Source: Elmis aenea (Eukaryota; Arthropoda; Insecta; Coleoptera; Elmidae). From it: a DNA stretch of 64,000 bases. Positions 12,221 to 24,760 of the stretch are shown here, one piece after another. A program made the translations under genes and the position numbers. The notes under the pieces were generated by a model. It was not told the origin of the DNA. It searched no databases and saw nothing but the letters and a program-made list of their open reading frames with translations. The stretch lies in assembly GCA_947652605.1 (NCBI GenBank), contig OX393580.1, positions 19,054,159-19,118,158 on the forward strand. Reading direction: 5' to 3'. How positions within the stretch are numbered: position 1 is the stretch's first letter; every line of letters begins with the position of its first letter.

Positions 12221-13309
12221 GATAACAATATATTAAAAATCTTGAATCTTCAAGTTTCTTTCTACCCCATTCCGCGATTATAAAAAACACGCCTCCGTAA
12301 GCAAGCGATTAAAAAACGCCATGCAAAATTTACCCAAACAGACAAATTACTTTTAATACCGCAAAATGGGGATAAGTTGACAAAAAAAAACTAAAATTTG
12401 GTTTAAAGTTTTGGCTTAACCCTAAACAAAAAATCGGTTAGTGAATAAGAATGTTATTAACAAAATAAAAAGTGTTGGACCATGCTGAAGGTAAATTAAA
12501 ATTGCGTTAAAATTAAAAGTTCACCCAAATTAATATAGTAGAGGTAAAGTTTTGATATCATTTCCAAACAATTGATTTTGTAAACATTCTTCAGACATTA
12601 CCATCCTTGTTCAACAAAATGTGATCAACTATGCATCGATTAATTAAACCATAATTGAATATGCATTACGCCATGTGATAACAACAATAAACAACAATTA
12701 TTTATACTTTTGCATAAATTACACGAATGAACTTGGTAAAGGTCTTGTGTTTTCGGTTCAAAGTAATTGGTCCCAAGGGCAGGTTAATGGTCTGACTTGA
12801 GGTTCAACGTTGCAAATTGCGTCTTACTGTGCCCGTGGGTCAACGTATGGACAATGCTAGAAGAAAAGTTACTGACTGTGCCAGAACTCAAGTAGCCGAG
12901 GTTAGGATAGTGCGTACTTTGTTCGACTTCCTACAACGTACGACAAACTTAACACGTGAACGAAGACAAACAGGAACTAAACCATCACGTGACGAGTATT
13001 AACTCATTAAAATGTTAATAATTGCTGTACATTAAAGCAGGTATAGCCAGGTTTACGATGGATTTAATGAACCCAGACATAAACAGTACCGAAAATGTCC
13101 CATTTTAAGTTACACGGTAATTTTATCAACGAAAAAATAAGGGATTGTAGAAACGTACAGGGAATTATCATTAAGTAATTTGCCTAGCAGTAAAAATAGT
13201 GACAGTTTATATACTGTACTGGCAGGCGGGTGTGACATTTATAAATTGAATTGCCCAATTGTATTTGCATTTAAAGGTTTACACAATTTTCAAAAAGTTT
13301 ATTTCGTTT
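12221..13309. other. No confident gene; GC-richer frame at 12817-13002
   Basis: Apart from a 61-codon arginine-rich frame at 12817-13002 (MRLTVPVGQRMDNARRKV…) without splice context or recognised domain, nothing is visible. That frame stands out by base composition only and is not called as a gene. Confidence 0.4.
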
Positions 13310-13780
13310 GGTACGAACAGACTGATTGAGGAATTTAAACAGAACTTTAAAGATACTTTCATATACGCAAAATGAACATACACTGTAAATTTTATTAAAA
13401 TATCTTTTTTCATTTTTAAGTTATTAAACTTTATAAGTTTAAAAATCAAGGATCATTTTGTGTGCAACTTTACATGCGTTAGGTACAGACAGACAGATTG
13501 AGGAATTTAAATAAAACTTAAAAGATAGTTTTATATACGTAAATTAAACATGCTCTGTAAATTTTACAAAATTTTCTGTTATTGAAGTTTATGTGTTTAA
13601 AAAGATAGGATAATTTTGCTGTGTTAAGCTACATGCGTACGGACAGACAGATTGAGGAATTTAAATAAAACATAAAAGATACTTTCATGTACGTAAAATG
13701 AACATGCCCTATTAATTTCACTAAACTATATTTTTAGATTTTTTAATTATTAAACTTGATAAAATAATTTCAATTCATTT
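13310..13780. repeat. Three-copy tandem repeat, ~150-175 bp unit
   Basis: The block ACAGATTGAGGAATTTAAA, followed by AAAGATA-TTT-ATATACG and -AACATGC, recurs at about 13318, 13493 and 13646 with 10-20% divergence. The intervening parts (AAGGATCATTTTG…ACATGCGTTAGG) also align. It is a decayed short satellite-like array. Confidence 0.75.
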
Positions 13781-14285
13781 CGAACTGAACTTACACAAAT
13801 ACACTGCCAATACAAAATTAAATCAATATCGGTGATAAGTGATGTGTAACGCCGGTCTATATGTAAATGAACTGAAGGTTTCTCATTTCTGATCAAGTAA
13901 CGCATTTCCGGAAGTTTATAAAGCTTTTACCGTTGCTCCGAGTTTAGCGTGAGTTGCTTATGTAAAAAGTATAAATCAACCCTTGTACTGAAAATACTTG
14001 TTGACGTATTTTATGAGGTTTTAAAAGTAAGTGAAGAGTATTTGACGTGAGCTGCTAATATGGAATGACACGAAATGTTTTGTCTAGGTCGCGTGTATAC
14101 ATTTTATTGACTAATTACAAAGATATTTTGACTGGAAACGATATGAATCATTCATGAGAAATTCAGTTCGTAATTAAATCGAAATTTATAGGGTTAGTTT
14201 TGGAAACAGTTTATTACATTGTCGACACAGTGTGTTTGTTTTTATTTTCCCATGGAAAAAATGTGCTCCTCAGAAGCGGACCTGA
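13781..14285. other. No gene seen
   Basis: No exon, RNA gene or transposon terminus was recognised. A TTTATAAAG motif near 13914 has no initiator at the right distance. Confidence 0.4.
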
Positions 14286-14520
14286 TTCATGACAAGTTAT
14301 TGTAAAAATAATGGTACACGGTCAAAAGATCCAGAGTGGTTCTTCTGTACGACAAAGCACGTCATAATGTAAACCTCCCTATTCTCCGGACTTAGCTCCG
14401 ACTGATTTCTATTTATTTATCCATTGGATAACTAAAACGTTTTCAGAATCGAAATTGGAAAGTGTCTTCGACTTACTTTCAATTAAGTTATTCAATTGTA
14501 ACAACACAATAATTGCGTCA
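14286..14520 (+). pseudogene. mariner transposase fragment (catalytic C-terminal part)
   Basis: The plus strand encodes VVLLYDKARHNV (14334 onward). In a shifted frame it continues YSPDLAPTDFYLFIHW (14378-14427), then a degenerate tail. The pattern (L-HDNARPH…YSPDLAP-DY-LF) is the mariner catalytic region around the second and third acidic residues. Here HDN has become YDK, several codons are missing between the blocks, and flanking stops are present. It is a dead fragment with no terminal repeats recognised. Confidence 0.8.
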
Positions 14521-15865
14521 ACTGTTTAAAACTTTTGTTGGTGAAACAGTCGCACAACTCCAATAAGCCGATAATTAACATGTATTCCAGTAAATACACA
14601 TGTTTCACAGTTAATGTTAATTCAACTTATAAATATCACTGCAAAAAAATTAAGGCAAAAACAGATAACTACAAATAATTCTACACTACATAACTGTAGT
14701 TTGATTAGGAGTTGACTGTACCTTAATCAAGGGCTGCTTGTGTTACGTTTTTTATGATAAAATGCGAATTTAAAATTGAAATTGTTTGATATAGTCGATA
14801 AACTTGAACTACAAGTATGTAGCTATTAGTAAGACAACATAAATTTAAATTATTTATTGCATCGGGTTGGGCTTCGATATCCAGAATTTGTAAAATTAAC
14901 TTTTCTTCCTGACAATTATCAAACACATTCGGGTTTAAAAATGAATTATTTATGAAAATTATTTAAAAAAAATCTATATTTAAACACTTGCTATTACTAT
15001 TTATTTTAATATTTACACAAAAGTTAGATTAAACCTTAATATTATCTAGTCATTGTTGAGTTTAACATATCGAAGTGTTGTTGCAATTTTATTTTTATAG
15101 TGTAAAAACCATTCGGTAATCGGTACTTGGAAATGTAACGTAAAATTATTTAAATTTGTCGCAACCTTGGTTGTTTAATGTAGGTACATTATTTCGTACT
15201 TGACGTGTGTACGTGTTTATTGATATGTTACGTTTGATGTGTGACCATGCGGTAATTTAATCTCACCTGCAAAAATTTCCTTAATTGCTTAACGATAAGT
15301 TTACCGGTAGGTATAGCGGTTGGATAAGGTGGGTCAACGAATGGCCAGTACTAGGAACCCCAAAACCGGGCCTCAAACTTTGCTTCACTGCTTTTTAGGT
15401 AATGAAGAGTACATATGACACGATTGTACGACGAAGCAAAACTGACGTTCACCGCGAATTAACTTATAATTACTTTTGTGTGTAGGTGAGTAATGCAGGT
15501 GTTTCAATTGTTCATGGAATGAACTGTGACAAAAAATTCTTACTATACTGCATCTTTACAACATTTTCGTTCATCTTTTAAAGAGGCGCAACTTAATTCT
15601 AATCTATGTTTCCACTTTTAATAAAAAAGTTTTTCGCAAAATGTATTTGACTTATGAATCGTAAAAATATATGGTGGTCTTTAAAAGACCAACAAACCGG
15701 AAAATTAAATTTCACAATCGAGTACCTATCTAAAAATGACTAAAAGTTTAAAACAATTCAATAACATATTTAGAACACACCTGCGCCTGCGGCTCTAATA
15801 TTTTGCAACAAGCATCCAAGCAAACAGGGCTGGGGAGTTCTGATTGGGACGCCCTAGGACCCCTA
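14521..15865. other. No gene seen
   Basis: AT-rich. The 67-codon minus-strand frame at 14723-14926 has no family resemblance or splice context. Confidence 0.45.
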
Positions 15866-16850
15866 GGAGGGTGTTCCAGATAACATTTCCAGGATGGGGA
15901 TCTCGCTTATTATAAGAGATACAGGTTTGCTTAAATTAGATCAATTATTCCTTAGTATGAGAGGAGCTACAATCAATTTTTAATCTACAAAATTCCTCGT
16001 ACTTCAGAAGTTATAGCAAAAAATATGAAAATGTTGAATTTCTTTTTTCTCTCATAACTTTTTCGTATTAATCATAAGATCAATTTTATTAGTACTTTCT
16101 TAAAGTACTTTTTAATGGAAAATGTAACTGTTATTTTCAGGGGTTTGGAGCAGTCCAATTTTTTAGTTGCTCCGCTCCGGCATCAAGATGCCTGCTCCAG
16201 CTCCGCTCCCGCTCCGCTCCGCGCTCCAAATATTAATAAAATAAGTTTTTTTATTTAAAAATTTGTTTTTTAAAACAAAGCTAAAATTTTATGAGATATG
16301 TGGAAATGGATCAAAAATTACAATATTTGACCCTAAGAAACAAGTGAAGTTAAATAAATTAATGATCTTCAAAAGTTAAAAAAAGAAAAAAAAGTTCTTT
16401 AAAATTTTTTAAAATTCAAATACCAAATAATGAAAATTAATATTCAGAAAAGTTACATTATAGATAATAATTTTACTTCAAAAAAATCAAATTTAGTTTA
16501 TTTATAATTTTATTAAATACTATACCCATGAGAATAATTCATAAAAAAAAAATTGTAGTTTATAATAGTAAAGTGGAGCAGTGGAGCAATCAAAATTATT
16601 TGCTCCGAGCTCCGCTCCCGCTCCGGGCAAAAACCCATTGCTGCACTGCTCCGCGCTCCGCTCCAAACCCCTGGTTATTTTAGATTTTTTTTTATCACTT
16701 ACCATTTTCGAGATATTACACCTAACTTCATTTTTTCTTATGAGCCGCGAAGTTAGCTATGGAATAGTTGAATGTTTTTTTTTTCTCTTTTTTCAATGAG
16801 ATATTACTTGCTATATATGTTTATAAATAAGTCACAAAATCAAGAAAAAT
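15866..16850. mobile_element. Decayed GGGATCTCG-type element interrupted by a hAT MITE
   Basis: GGGTGTTCCAGA at about 15870 and GGATGGGGATCTCGCTTATT at about 15892 match the terminal signature of the long-inverted-repeat family at 60597-62697. The sequence is interrupted at 16138 by a hAT MITE and continues after 16681. The right terminus was not found, so the end coordinate is approximate. Confidence 0.45.
16138..16673. mobile_element. hAT-like MITE with GGAGC/GCTCC repeats, complete
   Basis: The ends are CAGGGGTTTGGAGC and its inverse, GCTCCAAACCCCTG. An exact 8-bp target duplication, GTTATTTT, flanks the element (16130-16137 and 16674-16681), as expected for hAT transposition. Internal GCTCCG repeats form both subterminal blocks around an AT-rich core. 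A truncated copy in inverse orientation lies at 207-698. There is no coding capacity. Confidence 0.9.
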
Positions 16851-17149
16851 GTCATGTCATATGAAAAAAAAAATTTGCAGCATTTATTTCTGGGCCGAAA
16901 TTTTGTATAAATAATTTAGTGGCTTTATCATTAGTCCCGATAGATCCAGTTCATAGACATTCAGTTATTCTGCACCATATTTGCGTTATGAAATAATGAT
17001 TATTTGCTAACGTAACTCTGCTATACATCAATTAGAAAACGTTCATGATTTTATAATGTCTACTCAATTAGTTAAGTAAAATTCAGTTATAAACTGAAAT
17101 ATGCACATACATTGGTAGCATATTTGGTGGTTACGTCGGCTGTGTTCTT

Positions 17150-18960
17150 TTAAGTAATTAATTTTATACCTATATCACCACATTCGCTCTTTTTACATAT
17201 TAAAAATAAACACGAATTGATGTTTGTTAATGTATTACTTGATGTACAAAATGGTCCAAATTCGATGGGATTATATGGATATTTCCTTACCCCATCTATA
17301 ACTACTGAGAAAAATAGTGGACTGAGCACGCATCCGATTCCTGCTGATTCCTCATTCTGTGTTCTTACAAAATTTAGCGTTATTTCATACATAGCTTTTA
17401 TTATGTCGATTATTTTTATTTTTATACCCTTCTTGCTTAGGTTTCTCCATACGCTTTTCTTTTAATTCTATTGTATGCTTTTTCCAAGTCCATAAAATGT
17501 ATTTCCTTGTTTTTGGTTAGGCTCTTTTCAATTGTTTGTCTTAGTATAAAAACTGGGTCTTGTGTACTCCTTCCTCTTCCACAGCCATATTGGCATTCTT
17601 TGGTGTTTTCTATTTTTTTTTAAATCTACCTTTCATTAGTTTTGTCCGTATTTTTCCCGGTACACTCATTACTGTTATTCCCTCTATTGTTGTTACAATC
17701 TCTTTCGTCGCCTTTTTTGTATAGTGGTAGGATGATTCATGTGCTCCAATTAGGGATTGTAATACCGTTAAACCGGTTTACCGGTAAATCGCAAAAAAAG
17801 CTCTTCAAATTTTACCGGTAATTTGCCAATTTTTTACCGGTAATTCCGGTAATTTTACAATATTTTTCCAATAATGATAAAAATCTAAATCAAATAATCA
17901 AAAAAGAATATTGACTTATTTTCAAGGAGAAAAAATAAGGGGAAAATAGATACAAATGGAATATGATTGTTTACTCACTTCTCTGTCAAATATCTCGCAC
18001 GGTAATTTATACATAAATATCTGACTATCGTCTTCTTATGGCAAACTAAGTCTACAAAACATTTTTTTTTTGGCGTTTTTGTGTATTCGCAACAATAGCC
18101 GAGATAATTAAGTTTAAAAATTTTGATCGATTTTGGTTTTTCCGTTAAATCACGCAAGCTATGGAATTTTTAAACAAAACAAGATCTTGTTTAAAATAGA
18201 CTCTTAAATAGCTAATTTTTGTCCCATTTAACCAACCTTGTATATTCATTATTTACGGAGATAGCAATAGTATCCCATGGAAAAAAACACCCTGTGTACT
18301 CTTATTTTATATTGAATTATATTATTATTATTATTACATAAAAAAATTTACGTTGATGGCTCTTAACTGATATATTGTATGAAATTGATTGTGATAGTTT
18401 AGGCTTCAACTATCCCAATCAGTTACATACTAAATAAATATATAATTTTTGAATATGGTTTTCGGAGTTTATCCTGGTAATATTTAAATTGGCTCGACGT
18501 TTCGGCAAGCTCTCCCTATAGGGATACGCGGATAAACTCCGAAAATTCTATTAAAAATGTTAGTAGCCGCGAAAATCTAAAAAAAAAACAATTATATCTA
18601 TATACCTACAATATATGTACATATAATATTATGATTTACCGGTAAATTACCGGTAAACCGGTTTTGATTGAAAATTTTACCGAATTACCGGTAATTCAAA
18701 AAGTCGGTAAATTTACAATCCCTAGCTCCAATCCCTTGGTACTTTTCTTGATTTTATTACTTTATTCAATAGAGTTCTTAGTGCTTCTTTTCCTAATTCT
18801 TCCAAGAATTTAATCATTTCCGGTGTAATACCATCTTCACCTGCGGCTTTTCCTATCTTTTATTTTGCTATAGCTTTTTCTAATTCCTTCATTGTAAAGT
18901 TTGTTATCTCTTAATAAGCATTCTACATTTGTAACTTTGTATCGTCGTATATTTTCTCTG
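17150..18960 (-). pseudogene. Non-LTR reverse transcriptase relic, split by a hAT element
   Basis: Reading on the minus strand from 18910: an N-terminal RT part (FTMKELEKAIAK, a stop, then GEDGITPEMIKFLEELGKEA), then W at the hAT insertion. After the insertion come a LYKKGDERDCNN-like segment, the RGRSTQDPVF region and FMDLEKAYNRIKRK, then TQNEESAGIGCVLSPLFFSV. Several frameshifts and stops are present, and the YADD-type catalytic box is lost. The same family occurs at 56273-57500. It is a dead 5'- and 3'-truncated copy. Confidence 0.8.
17751..18724. mobile_element. hAT-like MITE with TTACCGGTAA repeats, exact 8-bp duplication
   Basis: The terminal inverted repeats are TAGGGATTGTAA and TTACAATCCCTA. 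The duplication GCTCCAAT flanks the element exactly (17743-17750 and 18725-18732). Both subterminal zones carry several overlapping ACCGGTAAATTACCGG motifs. The element splits the reverse-transcriptase relic 17150-18960, so it inserted after that retroelement. No transposase was recognised. Confidence 0.92.
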
Positions 18961-19640
18961 TCATACTTTCGTCATACTTGTGTAGAATAAAAGATTCAAC
19001 CACGAAATTTCCTCCGATTTAAACGTTTCAAAATCCACTGAAAATGTTTCTACCATTTTCGAAATGACACCAGTCCGCCCGTCCGTATATGTTCAAGAAG
19101 GAATATAATTATTGATATTCTTTACACGATTTTTTTGTAGATTGTTTAAAATTATAGTTTAATTTTTTTAAATTTAAATTTGATACTCAATTGAAAGCAG
19201 ATAGTTTCTTATTTTTCTGTGGACAAAACCACGCCTGGATAGTATAGTTAAGTGTAATTTTGTTGTTAAAATTGATACCGCACTTTTGACTGTGAAAAAA
19301 TAAATCATTAACCAATAAAATTTTGCAGAACACTTCTTTAAAGCAATATATTTTTTACAAAACAAAGTTTTTAGGTATACATTAACTTAAGTAAGTACCT
19401 ATATTCAATTACTTCTTATAAAATGTCTTGAGCAATATTTTATAACGCCATTTGTACAAAACGGACTTGAAAAATCCAGCAAAATGCATAAAATTAAATT
19501 CGTTCCCATTCTATTATACCTTTGGTATTTAATAATCCTTATTAATTTGAGATATATGAAGTAAAATACGAACTATCCCACAAAAATTTAATATGTGAGA
19601 AAAATTACCGGTACATGATACTCTAATTTGCTAAAATCTC
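18961..19640. other. No gene seen
   Basis: AT-rich, without recognised features. Confidence 0.45.
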
Positions 19641-19870
19641 ACACATTTTGAAGGCGTCAGGTCAATGACGTTTAGCGCACAAGGAACGAAGCTACGCACA
19701 ATTACGCATGAAATTTGTGAAATTCGCTGGTTCTGTGGCGTACGTCGTACGTTACAGCGATAAAATCAAGTTATCAACGCAAAAACAACACTGACGTTGC
19801 ATTACTATTAATCACATGCAAAACTAGTTTCTTTTACGCGTGTGTCGGCAGATGGTTTGGATTTTAAATC
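19641..19870. promoter_or_regulatory. Isolated GC/CpG-rich island, possible regulatory DNA
   Basis: The segment contains GGTCAATGACGTTTAGCGC, ACGTCGTACGTTACAGCG and TGACGTTGC, giving a clear CpG and TGACGT (CRE-like) enrichment in otherwise AT-rich DNA. No TATA/Inr pair at the right spacing and no open frame were found. The function is inferred only from composition. Confidence 0.25.
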
Positions 19871-20532
19871 GCCCAAGCACACAGGGAAAATATTAACACA
19901 ACTATCTGTTAATTCACTGAAAGATTAAGTTGAGCAAAAATAATTATACCTAAGAGAATATTAGGCTACAGGGTGGATAAGAATCGCGATTTAAAAAAAA
20001 ACAAACAAAAAAAAAACGATTTATTTGATTAAAATCAGATTTTTTTTATTTAAATCGAATGTACCATATTATCGAGTTTAGTAATAATTTTGGGTTTTGC
20101 CAAATTTTAAGAAAAGTAATAAAAATCGATAGAACAACCCATACATTTCTGAAATCAGAAAAAAATAAGCTATTTAATGAACCCATAGCCAACTATGATT
20201 GTCATTTTAAAAAAAAAGCAAGTTTGGCTTATACCTCCAAAAACGAGTGTGCCATGACTTTTAAGATATTTTTTTCCAATTCTACAATTCTACAGGAATC
20301 ATTTTACAGTTTGGTTTTAGCGTAGGTGTCTGTGGAATTACTTAACATTGAAAAAACCGCCTGTTTTTAGTTTTTTCAAAATATTTAAAAAAAGTTGAAG
20401 ATGTAGGCGAAATGTCAAAATGGCATTAAATTTGTCTTGAAATTCTGCCAATTTTGCTAATTTAACCGACTATGTAACTCTTATAATAACAAAGTTACCC
20501 ATACAACACATGTAGATCATGGCCGCTCTGTA

Positions 20533-21635
20533 TACAGGGTGGTCCACATAGAAGGGCCACTATTGGGATCTCGTTAACGGTAAGGGACACCGCACACTAC
20601 AGACTTTTTAGTCGGCCGACAGTTTAGTCGTCTTTACAAATGGCATGAGTGTTTATGAGAACGCGCACACTTACCGATTATTTAGTTGGCCGACTAAATA
20701 ATCGTATCAGAGACCCGATTTCCATTGGACAATAAAGTCGGCCAACTATCGGCCTACGTTGAAATAGTACAGGCCTGTAAATGGAGTTCCGCACACTCGC
20801 CGACAAAATAGTCGGTCAACTAAAAAGTCTGTAGTGTGTCCAACTAAACTATTTAGTCGGTGACAAATCCCTGTCATAGCCCGATAACGACTAAACTGTC
20901 GGCCGACTAAAAAGCCTGTAGTGTGCGGTGTCCCTAAGAGATACAAAGAAGTTTAAATTAGAAAAATAGTTCCCCCTTCTGAGACCTATTCAGTGATGTT
21001 TTATTGTTGTATAAAACTTCCATGGCACCCTATATAATAAACAAAAACCAAAATGGGCATTTTTTAAATATCGTTTATAACTCGGTTACACTTGATGGCA
21101 CAAAAATATTTTTGGGGAAAAAATTGTAGATTTTCCGCACTGTATAATAAAACATTTATTTGTTTCAATATTATTTAAATTATTTTTTTAATGAAAACCA
21201 TAGTTGGCTATGACTTTATGAAAAAGCATTTTTTTTCTTTTTTTAATAATATAAGGTTTAATGTATTTATTTTGACATTTAGGCTCAAAACAAATAAAAT
21301 TCATCAAAAAGTCCCTATGAAGCTATTGAGTGCTATGAATTTAAACAATATTAAAACAAATAAATGTTTTCACTGTACAGTACGTAAAAAATCTACAACT
21401 TTTTACCCAAACATTTTTTTATACCATCAGGTATAACCGAGTTATTAACGATTTTAAAAAAATGCCCAATTAAGTTTCTGTTTATTATCTAGCGTGCCAT
21501 GGAAGTTTTATAAAACAATAAAGCATCACTGAATGGGTCTCAAAAGGGGAAAGATTTTTCTAATTTAAGCTTCTTTGTAGCTCTTACCGTTTACGGGATC
21601 CCAATAGTCTATGAGTCTATGTGGACCACCCTGTA
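20533..21635. mobile_element. Long-inverted-repeat (foldback) element, ACAGGGTGGTCC ends
   Basis: The ends TACAGGGTGGTCCACATAG and CTATGTGGACCACCCTGTA are flanked by TA, as in Tc1/mariner-type insertions. The inverted arms are several hundred bp long: the segments from GGATCTCG through CGGTAAG and TTCCATGGCACCCTA (left) reappear inverted at 21310-21610. A CATAGTTGGCTATG near-palindrome lies near the centre (21198). It is interrupted at 20584 by a Harbinger MITE and sits inside the hAT element 19969-21805. Confidence 0.85.
20584..20934. mobile_element. Harbinger-type MITE, 351 bp
   Basis: Near-perfect terminal inverted repeats begin GGGACACCGCACACTACAG and are flanked by TAA on both sides (20581-20583 and 20935-20937). 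Inside are multiple AGTCGGCCGAC repeats. Removing it restores the arm sequence CGGTAAGAG found in the opposite arm of the host element. The CGCACACT part of the terminus is shared with the Harbinger at 7858-9306, so a related transposase could mobilise it (inference). Confidence 0.92.
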
Positions 21636-21813
21636 TATACCTATTATGCTTTTCTTTTTGTAGGTATTTGGGAAAATAAAATTTTGTTTTATTATAAATT
21701 CTTTATTGTACTCATGTAATCAGTGATTTAAATTGATGATTTCAAAAAAATCACTTGATTTAAATCATGATTTAAGTCGTGATTTAAATCAATTGCTCAA
21801 CCCTGTTAGGCAA

Positions 21814-23069
21814 TAATTAAGGAAAAATTAAAGGAATTTTGATAAAATCAGGTAACACACGTTTTATCATGTAGGTAGGTATTTTTTTTTAAATCAATTT
21901 TTACAATTAATTACAACTACACAATATTCGTATAGTATTTAAAAGTAGCAAATTATTGTTTTCGAGGTTAACAGTATAACTTAAAACAAACAAATTGAAA
22001 GGGTTTACACTTGAAAAGCACTTTAAAGAGATCTAAGAAATATTTCTAATCCGTTACTGAACAAATTGTTAGTCCTTAGAAGGTTTTCCTGTCGGAATGC
22101 AATACCAGTTTCAAGAGTCTTATCTTAATCAGTTGCTATCAAAACTAGCACTGCCTTTTCAATAAAAAATCCTTCGAAAATAAGTGATTTTTAGTTACAC
22201 TTATTTATGTTAAAAATCACTTATATTACAGAGAATTTCGATAGAGAGTTTATTTTGAACAACAAACAATAAATGAACTTATTATCAAGTTTAAAAAAAA
22301 GGATTTACCAGTCATAGATGATACATCATTTCTCGCAATTTTATTATTGACGTAATTTACAAGAATGCGCAATGAAAATAAAAGAAATACGCGCGTAGAC
22401 GTAGACAAAAAATTAGTTAAAATGTTTTTGGCCCACGTTTTCACAACGAATTAGGTACTTTAAAAATTTTTAAAGCTAATTTTCACGTAAAAATGCGTAA
22501 TTATAATTTACAGAAACAAAATCCTCTGGTAAATTACTACCTGTATGTCGAAGTTTGTTTGCATATCAGGTTCATGAAAATGTTTGAAAAGGAACTGCAG
22601 ATGTAAACATTTCCGATCATTGACACGCCTCGTAAACCTATCTACGTGCATGTGTGTACGTTTGAAAATGAGTAGGTACCTACCTAACGCTTGGGATCGA
22701 CGCTTAGATGAATTACGATGTAGTTAAATAAATTGTCACAGGTCTTTACTTATAAAGACGCCTATGCATCAACCCTACCCTACATACCAAAATATAACCG
22801 ACTTTTTCGCTACTAGGCAAAGTTTTATGTCTATAAGTAAAACGGTGCATACAAATTACTATTAACATATTCGTGAGACTAACCAGCATAATATTGCGAA
22901 TTTCGTAGAAAAACTGTTGGGAAAATCCTTGATATTTAATAAGAATAAATAAAAACAACGTTTCTTGTTTTAATCCACAGATGATACGACAGAATTTTCC
23001 AGTGTAAAGCAAATAATTATACGTTGATTCCTTTTCGTTCCTTAAATAGTCTAAATTTAAATTGTAAAT
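21814..23069. other. No gene seen
   Basis: AT-rich. The short frames at 22250-22444 and 22746-23012 (minus) have no recognised domain. Confidence 0.45.
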
Positions 23070-23877
23070 TATGCAAGGTGTTTCTTAAATATTGCGAAAA
23101 AATTCGGGATGTGATTCCTTATCGAAAATTAAAGAGGGTCTTTTATATAAAAAATTTTCCTTACGCGTCTCCTTTCGGAGTTACACCCCCCTAAAAAGGA
23201 GCGTTAAATTGTTTTTTTTTCCCAAATTTGGATAGATGTAGGAGAACAATATTTAACAGATGTTTTGTACTTATTGAAAAGTATCCCATAGTAATATTAC
23301 TAATATTTTCAATCATCTCCCACCTTCAGAGGGGGCTGAAAAAAGCGACCCATGTTGGTTTGTTAATCAGAACTTTTTGACGAGTTAAAATTTTGCATTT
23401 TTTTTTTCTGAAAGCTTAAATTATTTAGACACTTTTTTAATTCGTTATTTTTTCCTGAAAACCTACAGTTTTTGAGTAATAAATAAAATAAGGCACAATT
23501 AAATATTCCAACATAAAACGATTCATTTTGGTGGTTACCATGGTTTTAAATTGCAAAATTTCAACCCACCAAACAGTTCTGTTTAAAAAACCAACAGAGG
23601 TCGCACTTTTCAGCCACCTGTGAAGGCGGGAGATGATTAAAAATATTACTATGTGAAATATTTTAATAAGTAAAAAAACATATACCAAATAACTTTCTCC
23701 TACATTTATCCAAATTTGAGAAATAAAATAAAATCCTAATTTAACCGTTCCCCTTTAGGGGGGTGTAACTCCGAAAGGAGATATCTAAGGAAAAAAAATT
23801 ATATAAAAGTCCCCCCTTAATTTTCGATAAGGAATCGCCCCCCGATTTTTTTTGCAATACTTAAGAAACACCCTGTA
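23070..23877. mobile_element. Long-inverted-repeat (foldback) element, GGGTGTTTCTTAA ends
   Basis: The left terminus (TATGCAAGGTGTTTCTTAA) and right terminus (TTAAGAAACACCCTGTATA) are inverse apart from point changes. Further pairs match along arms of about 350 bp: TCCTTATCGAAAATTAA, CTCCTTTCGGAGTTACACCC, and AATCATCTCCC with GGGAGATGATT. A TA duplication is likely. There is no coding capacity. Confidence 0.85.
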
Positions 23878-24180
23878 TAGGCCACTTTCCATATAAAATT
23901 AATATATCAGTTACTTTATACTTAATAAAAAATCAGCATTAAAAGAAAGTGGTTGCTAATAAAACTTAATGCAATCAAATAATTATCGCAGGTAACAATA
24001 TTAATTTGGTTATTTTTTATAATTTGCTTTTTTAAAGGTAATATTTTAAAAATCAGAGACCTAAAAATAACAAGTAATCAAGAAATATTACTACTAAAAT
24101 TGAAGTAGCTTTTAATTTTTAAATAGACATTTACATATAAATAATAAAGATTTACCATAGGTTTGCATTTTTGCAATTAA
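23878..24180. other. No gene seen
   Basis: AT-rich with nothing recognised. Confidence 0.4.
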
Positions 24181-24760
24181 CTTGGGTATTTAAAGTTTTA
24201 CACGTATTTTAAAAATACGTCCCCACAGAATTAAAATAAAACCTTAAAGTAATCCTTTACAATTGTGTAACACAGTTTTTTCTTAGTGGAACTAAATAAA
24301 TGAATGTTCGTTTTTGGTTCCAAAATCTTTCAGAAAATTATGTTTTGGACTATTGATTAATGTATGTTCAAAAATAAGTCCTTACAGAAAAAAACAATTC
24401 TTAAATTGATCGTTAATATATTTGTACATATTATATTTTTGTTAATGTTTTTTACTGACGCTTAATAAATGATAAAGGTTAAACGTGTTCACATTTTTAC
24501 AAATAAGTGGTGTTTTTGGCTTATTCCGTTATCAAAATTTCCCAAAAAATATTTTTCCGACTAGTGTCCAACGCATTTTCAAAAATAAATTTCTCGGGTA
24601 TGTAAACAATCCTTAAATATATTCGTTTTGAATATTTTTTTACTGTAGCTAAATAAATGATAAAGTTGAATTTTTGGATTTTTCCGAAATTTTCCAAAAA
24701 AATATATTTCCGACTAAACACCTTTTTAAATATAAATCCCTACAGAACCAACAACAATCC
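24181..24760. repeat. Diverged tandem repeats, ~170-190 bp unit
   Basis: The motif series CTAAATAAATGATAAAG-T, TTTTTGG-TT…, CCAAAAAATAT-TTTCCGAC and TTCAAAAATAA-TCC-TACAG recurs near 24290, 24460 and 24648, with a partial copy near 24190. The copies are about 70-80% alike by eye. Confidence 0.5.

Larger units (their letters stand above)
19969..21805. mobile_element. hAT-like element (outer layer of a three-deep nest)
   Basis: The left end is CAGGGTGGATAAGAATC and the right end is the inverse of CAGGGTTGAGCAATTG. Both are followed by GATTTAAAT repeats. Flanks TTAGGCTA (19961-19968) and TTAGGCAA (21806-21813) match at 7 of 8 positions. It contains the long-inverted-repeat element 20533-21635. 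No transposase was recognised. Confidence 0.8.

Noticed and set aside
12817..13002. Arginine-rich 61-codon frame in a GC-richer patch
   Set aside because: No domain, splice site or promoter supports it.
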